A stretch of DNA of 64,000 nucleotides from JAYWDA01 sp043747555. GTDB taxonomy: Bacteria > Bdellovibrionota > Bdellovibrionia > Bdellovibrionales > Bdellovibrionaceae. Both the position numbers and the translations under genes were made by a program. The notes under the pieces were generated by a model that saw only the letters and a list, made by a program, of their open reading frames with translations, searched no databases and was not told the origin of the DNA. How positions within the stretch are numbered: the first letter of the stretch is position 1; every line of letters begins with the position of its first letter. Shown here one piece after another: positions 60,075 to 64,000 of this stretch. The stretch lies in contig JAYTOY010000074.1 of assembly GCA_043747555.1 (NCBI GenBank), positions 1 to 64,000 on the forward strand, read 5' to 3'.

Positions 60075-60779
60075 ATGAAAGTGGGCCCTTTAAATAACCC
60101 GATCATAGTTGCTTTGGATGTTGATACTGAAAAGGAAGCTTTTCTGCTGGCCGATCAACTGAGCGACGTTGTTGGAGGAATTAAATTAGGTCCGCGCCTT
60201 TGTGTTCGATACGGTCACGATTTAATCCGTCGAATGGCTGATCGCGCGCCGGTGTTCGTCGATAATAAGTATTTTGATATTCCGTCGACCACAATAGCTG
60301 CTGTCGAAGCCAGTTTTGAAGCGGGCGCAAGTTTAGTCACAGTGCATGCTTTGAACGGACCTGAAACTTTAAGGGAGCTTGCCACTCTAGAAAAAAAACT
60401 AGAACAAATTCGTCCTTTTAAAATTTTATGTGTGACTGTCCTGACTAGTTTTCAGCAAGAGCATTTTTCTAAAAGTTTCAAAGATGAATCGCTCGAATGG
60501 CATGTGAAGAGCCTCAGTCAAGAAGTCCATCAGGCCGGCCTCAGCGGAATAGTTTGCTCAGCCCAAGATTTAAAGGTCATTAATCCAAAAGATTTTTTTG
60601 TAGTTACTCCAGGAATACGCATGGACTTGCAAGCGAAGGGTGATCAGAAGCGGACTATGGGTCCAAAAGAAGCCATAAAAGCAGGAGCTAAAGCTTTGGT
60701 GGTTGGACGGCCTATATTGGAAGCGATAAACCCCCGGGAAATGGCGACAGATTTCGTCATGGCTTGTTATGAAAGCTAA
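60075..60779 (+). CDS. pyrF: Orotidine 5'-phosphate decarboxylase
   Basis: Makes UMP from OMP, the last step of the pathway in which the PyrE at 4103 acts. The 234-residue TIM barrel opens IIVALDVDT and has the catalytic DNKYFDIPST motif near residue 61 (Asp-Lys...Asp). VTVHAL and FVVTPGIRMD follow, and the phosphate-gripper LVVGRPI closes the protein. All catalytic residues are present. The 146-bp gap after it leads to the HAMP-array gene. Confidence 0.95.
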   Translation: MKVGPLNNPIIVALDVDTEKEAFLLADQLSDVVGGIKLGPRLCVRYGHDLIRRMADRAPVFVDNKYFDIPSTTIAAVEASFEAGASLVTVHALNGPETLRELATLEKKLEQIRPFKILCVTVLTSFQQEHFSKSFKDESLEWHVKSLSQEVHQAGLSGIVCSAQDLKVINPKDFFVVTPGIRMDLQAKGDQKRTMGPKEAIKAGAKALVVGRPILEAINPREMATDFVMACYES

Positions 60780-60925
60780 GGCGATTAAAAGCCATAAAGC
60801 ATTGAAACTTCATTAAAAAGATAAAATTGATCCAAATTATGTCGAATTTGTGACGTTTTCTTAATTAGTTTTTCGCATAAAAATAATTCATTCTGGCTGG
60901 ATAATAAATATCTAGGAGACTGAAC

Positions 60926-63900
60926 ATGCAAAAAACGCCACAGGCATCGGCAGACCTTAAGAAAAAACCCACTGCAGTTTTAGTTAAATCGCAGAAAAAA
61001 TCCCCCGCAAAATCACCTCCTAAAGTGGCCTATCATGATCAAGATGATATAGAAAATATAGAACCTGCAACCAACCTTCTAGACACGCGAGAACAACTTC
61101 GCGAACTTCTGCGGACCGTCAAATCAGTTCGGCGTGGCGATTTCTCAGGACGGATGCGTTTAGGTCAAGAAGGTATTATCGCCGAGATTGGCGAAGTCCT
61201 TAACGACATTATCGATTTGAATGAAAATATGGCTAATGAATTTGTCCGCGTCCGAAGCACCGTGGGTCAAGAAGGTAAAATGACAGAACGGGTTTCGATG
61301 GGAACCGTTAAAGGCGCCTGGGCAACAAGTGTGGACTCCGTCAATTTGCTGATTGGAGATCTCGTTCAGCCCACAACAGAAGTCGCCCGAGTTATCACCT
61401 CGGTGGCCAAAGGCGATTTGTCGCAAAAAATGTCCCTAGAAATTGACGGTCGAACTGTAAAGGGTGAATTTCTTAGGATCGGTACAACCGTAAATTTGAT
61501 GGTGGATCAGTTAAATTCATTCGCGTCCGAAGTGACTCGGGTGGCAAAAGAAGTGGGTACGGAAGGAAAGCTTGGCGGTCAGGCTGACGTCCGTGGTGCC
61601 TCTGGAATCTGGCGTGATCTAACTGATAATGTGAACTCGCTGGCAGGAAACTTAACGGATCAAGTTCGAAATATCGCAAAAGTAACAACAGCCGTGGCCA
61701 AAGGTGACTTGTCACAAAAAATTACGGTTGATGCAAAAGGCGAAATCTTTGAATTGAAAAATACGATTAACGTCATGGTGGATCAGTTGTCTTCTTTTGC
61801 AGCCGAGGTAACTCGAGTTGCCAAAGACGTGGGAACAGAAGGTCGACTGGGTGGTCAGGCCGACGTAAAAGGTGTATCCGGAACATGGAAAGATTTAACA
61901 GATAATGTGAATGGTCTGGCGAATAATTTAACAGCCCAAGTTCGAAATATCGCAAAAGTAACAACCGCGGTTGCTAACGGAGATTTATCACAAAAAATTA
62001 CGGTTGATGCTCGCGGAGAAATCCTTGAACTTAAAAATACAATCAACGTCATGGTGGATCAGCTTCGATCTTTCGCAGCGGAAGTAACTCGGGTTGCGAA
62101 AGAAGTGGGAACAGAGGGTCGCCTAGGTGGTCAGGCGGATGTAAAAGGTGTTTCCGGAACATGGAAAGATTTAACGGATAATGTGAATGGTCTGGCGAAC
62201 AATTTAACAGCCCAAGTTCGAAATATCGCGAAAGTAACGACCGCGGTTGCTAATGGAGATTTATCACAAAAAATTACGGTGGATGCTCGCGGTGAAATTC
62301 TTGAATTAAAAGACACCATTAATACGATGGTGGATACACTAAGGTCTTTTGCAGCGGAAGTAACTCGAGTTGCGAAAGAAGTGGGAACTGAAGGAAAACT
62401 GGGCGGACAAGCAGACGTTAAAGGCGTTTCCGGAACGTGGAAAGATTTAACAGATAATGTGAATGCGATGGCCTCCAACTTGACAGTGCAGTTGCGAGAT
62501 ATGTCGAAGGTTTCGGCGTCTATTGCTAACGGTGATTTGACTCAAAAAATCACAGTGGATGTAAAAGGTGAAATTCTTCAAATTAAAGACGTGATCAATA
62601 AGATGGTTGATCAGTTGTCATCATTTGCATCCGAGGTAACTCGGGTTGCCAAGGAAGTGGGAACCGAAGGAAAACTGGGCGGACAAGCAGATGTAAAAGG
62701 TGTATCCGGAACATGGAAAGATTTAACAGATAATGTGAATGGTCTTGCCGGAAACTTAACAGCGCAGGTTCGAAATATCGCAAAAGTAACAACGGCAGTG
62801 GCAAAAGGTGATTTGTCACAAAAAATTACGGTCGATGCCAAAGGTGAAATCTTAGAACTTAAAAATACAATCAACACAATGGTGGATCAGCTGAATTCAT
62901 TCGCAGCCGAGGTGACTCGGGTTGCGAAAGAAGTGGGTACAGAAGGCAAACTGGGCGGACAAGCAGATGTAAAAGGAGTTTCCGGAACATGGAAAGACCT
63001 AACAGATAATGTGAACGGTCTTGCCGGAAACTTAACAGCTCAGGTTCGAAACATTGCTAAAGTAACAACGGCAGTGGCAAAAGGAGACTTGTCACAAAAA
63101 ATCACGGTCGATGCGAAGGGCGAGATCTTTGAATTAAAAAATACCATTAACGTCATGGTGGATCAGCTGAACTCATTCGCAGCCGAGGTAACTCGAGTTG
63201 CGAAAGAAGTGGGCACCGAAGGAAAACTAGGTGGACAGGCTGACGTTAAAGGTGTTTCCGGAACATGGAAAGATTTAACAGATAATGTGAATGGTCTGGC
63301 CGGAAACTTAACAGCTCAGGTTCGAAATATCGCAAAAGTAACAACAGCGGTGGCAAAGGGTGACTTGTCACAAAAAATTACGGTCGATGCCAAAGGTGAA
63401 ATCTTAGAACTTAAAAATACGATTAACGTCATGGTGGATCAGCTGAATTCATTCGCAGCCGAGGTAACCCGGGTTGCGAAAGAAGTGGGCACCGAAGGAA
63501 AGCTGGGCGGCCAAGCAGATGTAAAAGGTGTTTCCGGAACATGGAAAGATTTAACAGATAATGTGAACGTACTTGCTTCGAATTTAACAGTTCAGCTTCG
63601 TGACGTATCTAAAGTGGCAACAGCCATTGCATCCGGAGATTTAACTCAAAAAATCACGGTGGAAGTAAAAGGCGAGATCCTTCAAATTAAAGATGTGATC
63701 AATAAAATGGTGGATCAGCTGAATTCGTTTGCTGCGGAAGTAACCCGGGTTGCAAAAGAAGTGGGAACTGAGGGTAAGCTAGGTGGCCAAGCAGAAGTTC
63801 GCGGGGTCTCGGGAGTTTGGAAAGACTTAACAGACAACGTAAATTTTATGGCCTCCAATTTAACAAAACAAGTTCGAGGTATCGTTAAGGTCGTGACCGC

Positions 63901-64000
63901 TGTTGCCAACGGAGACTTAAATCAAAAGTTTGTCCTTGAAGCAAAAGGTGAGGTGGCAGCCTTAGCTGAAACCATCAATTCAATGACAGACACACTTCGA
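60926..64000 (+). CDS. Soluble HAMP-array signalling protein, probably a hybrid histidine kinase (3' end outside window)
   Basis: The frame is open from ATG 60926 (TAGGAG at 60913-60918) to the window end, giving 1025 residues with no stop. A Lys/Ser/Pro-rich N-terminus of about 45 residues has no transmembrane segment. Two divergent HAMP-like units follow, then nine 92-residue units with the pattern MVDQL...VGTEGKLGGQ...GTWKDLTDNVN...NLTAQVRNIAKVTTAV...GDLSQKI. This matches the array of fungal group III (Nik1/Os-1) kinases and bacterial relatives, which end in histidine kinase and receiver domains. That end is not visible here. Confidence 0.9.
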   Translation, partial: MQKTPQASADLKKKPTAVLVKSQKKSPAKSPPKVAYHDQDDIENIEPATNLLDTREQLRELLRTVKSVRRGDFSGRMRLGQEGIIAEIGEVLNDIIDLNENMANEFVRVRSTVGQEGKMTERVSMGTVKGAWATSVDSVNLLIGDLVQPTTEVARVITSVAKGDLSQKMSLEIDGRTVKGEFLRIGTTVNLMVDQLNSFASEVTRVAKEVGTEGKLGGQADVRGASGIWRDLTDNVNSLAGNLTDQVRNIAKVTTAVAKGDLSQKITVDAKGEIFELKNTINVMVDQLSSFAAEVTRVAKDVGTEGRLGGQADVKGVSGTWKDLTDNVNGLANNLTAQVRNIAKVTTAVANGDLSQKITVDARGEILELKNTINVMVDQLRSFAAEVTRVAKEVGTEGRLGGQADVKGVSGTWKDLTDNVNGLANNLTAQVRNIAKVTTAVANGDLSQKITVDARGEILELKDTINTMVDTLRSFAAEVTRVAKEVGTEGKLGGQADVKGVSGTWKDLTDNVNAMASNLTVQLRDMSKVSASIANGDLTQKITVDVKGEILQIKDVINKMVDQLSSFASEVTRVAKEVGTEGKLGGQADVKGVSGTWKDLTDNVNGLAGNLTAQVRNIAKVTTAVAKGDLSQKITVDAKGEILELKNTINTMVDQLNSFAAEVTRVAKEVGTEGKLGGQADVKGVSGTWKDLTDNVNGLAGNLTAQVRNIAKVTTAVAKGDLSQKITVDAKGEIFELKNTINVMVDQLNSFAAEVTRVAKEVGTEGKLGGQADVKGVSGTWKDLTDNVNGLAGNLTAQVRNIAKVTTAVAKGDLSQKITVDAKGEILELKNTINVMVDQLNSFAAEVTRVAKEVGTEGKLGGQADVKGVSGTWKDLTDNVNVLASNLTVQLRDVSKVATAIASGDLTQKITVEVKGEILQIKDVINKMVDQLNSFAAEVTRVAKEVGTEGKLGGQAEVRGVSGVWKDLTDNVNFMASNLTKQVRGIVKVVTAVANGDLNQKFVLEAKGEVAALAETINSMTDTLR
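61499..63982 (+). repeat. Nine tandem 276-bp (92-codon) coding repeats
   Basis: ATG codons of the MVDQL or MVDTL motif fall at 61499, 61775, 62051, 62327, 62603, 62879, 63155, 63431 and 63707, with a tenth (MTDTL) at 63983. The spacing is exactly 276 bp every time, without a single indel. Units 1-3 and 5-7 share NLTxQVRNIAKVTTAVA. Units 4 and 8 carry NLTVQLRD(M/V)SKV and a LQIKDVINK end, so the order is AAAB AAAB plus a divergent ninth. Long ORFs on the opposite strand are by-products of the repeat. Confidence 0.95.

Noticed and set aside
61160..63909. Several long ORFs on the - strand across the HAMP array
   Set aside because: They repeat with the 276-bp period and are antisense images of a strongly conserved coding repeat; they have no independent starts or neighbours.
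1..64000. tRNA, rRNA, CRISPR, insertion sequences
   Set aside because: No rRNA stretch, no tRNA-like cloverleaf noticed in the gaps, no short spaced repeats, no transposase. A tRNAscan-SE run would be needed to exclude a tRNA fully.

Overview
The window is one continuous, densely packed bacterial chromosome segment. It is moderately AT-rich, codes on both strands and uses Shine-Dalgarno starts. I see no rRNA, tRNA, CRISPR array, prophage or insertion sequence. The gene set points to a Gram-negative, flagellated, respiring bacterium: lipoproteins, TolC and RND efflux, flagellin, the peripheral arm of NADH dehydrogenase, sigma-54 regulators, PilZ and GGDEF proteins, and a long HAMP-array signalling protein. 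The combination resembles Bdellovibrio and relatives (Bdellovibrionota). That placement is inference from gene content and was not tested by a search.

Layout. 1-4.6 kb: tail of a Prc-type protease, the two E1 subunits of a 2-oxo acid dehydrogenase, a methyltransferase, a BrnT/BrnA toxin-antitoxin pair and pyrE. 4.7-8.4 kb: two unlisted small membrane proteins, a CNNM/CorC-type protein and fusA. 8.4-12.5 kb: a response regulator, recQ, aat and a PAS-GGDEF cyclase. 12.6-20.2 kb: a four-gene envelope operon containing tolC, divergent from an RND pump. 20.2-29.5 kb: PilZ protein, hrpB, an RsmI-like methyltransferase, HAD hydrolase, thioesterase, response regulator, GYF2-PilZ protein, a VWA-like lipoprotein and a subtilase. 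29.8-35.8 kb: nuoB-CD-E-F-G-I. 35.9-41.3 kb: secreted proteins including a lysozyme-like one, a candidate ncRNA, recO and a Xer recombinase. 41.5-45.6 kb: sigma-54 activator, a Lys-rich/acidic protein, a lipoprotein gene split between two frames, and flagellin with an unusual leader. 45.6-50 kb: clpB and envelope proteins. 50-55.9 kb: ribE-ribBA-ribH followed by an NtrY/NtrX-like pair. 56.2-60.8 kb: stress-type envelope proteins, proS and pyrF. 60.9-64 kb: a HAMP-array protein that runs off the window.

Most genes sit in chains with 1-4 nt overlaps (ATGA, GTGA, TAATG), so translational coupling is probably common. Three convergent pairs share the same 4-nt TTAG at their stops. The most unusual signals are: the nine in-register 92-residue HAMP units with an AAAB-AAAB order; the six-codon leader ORF nested ahead of flagellin; the slippery AAATTTAAAA stretch where a lipoprotein gene changes frame; the orphan terminator marking a possible small RNA; a RibBA whose GTP cyclohydrolase half lacks its zinc cysteines; and an NtrX-like regulator whose sigma-54 contact loop is altered. 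Where the evidence supports it, starts were moved from the longest ORF to a start with a good ribosome-binding site.
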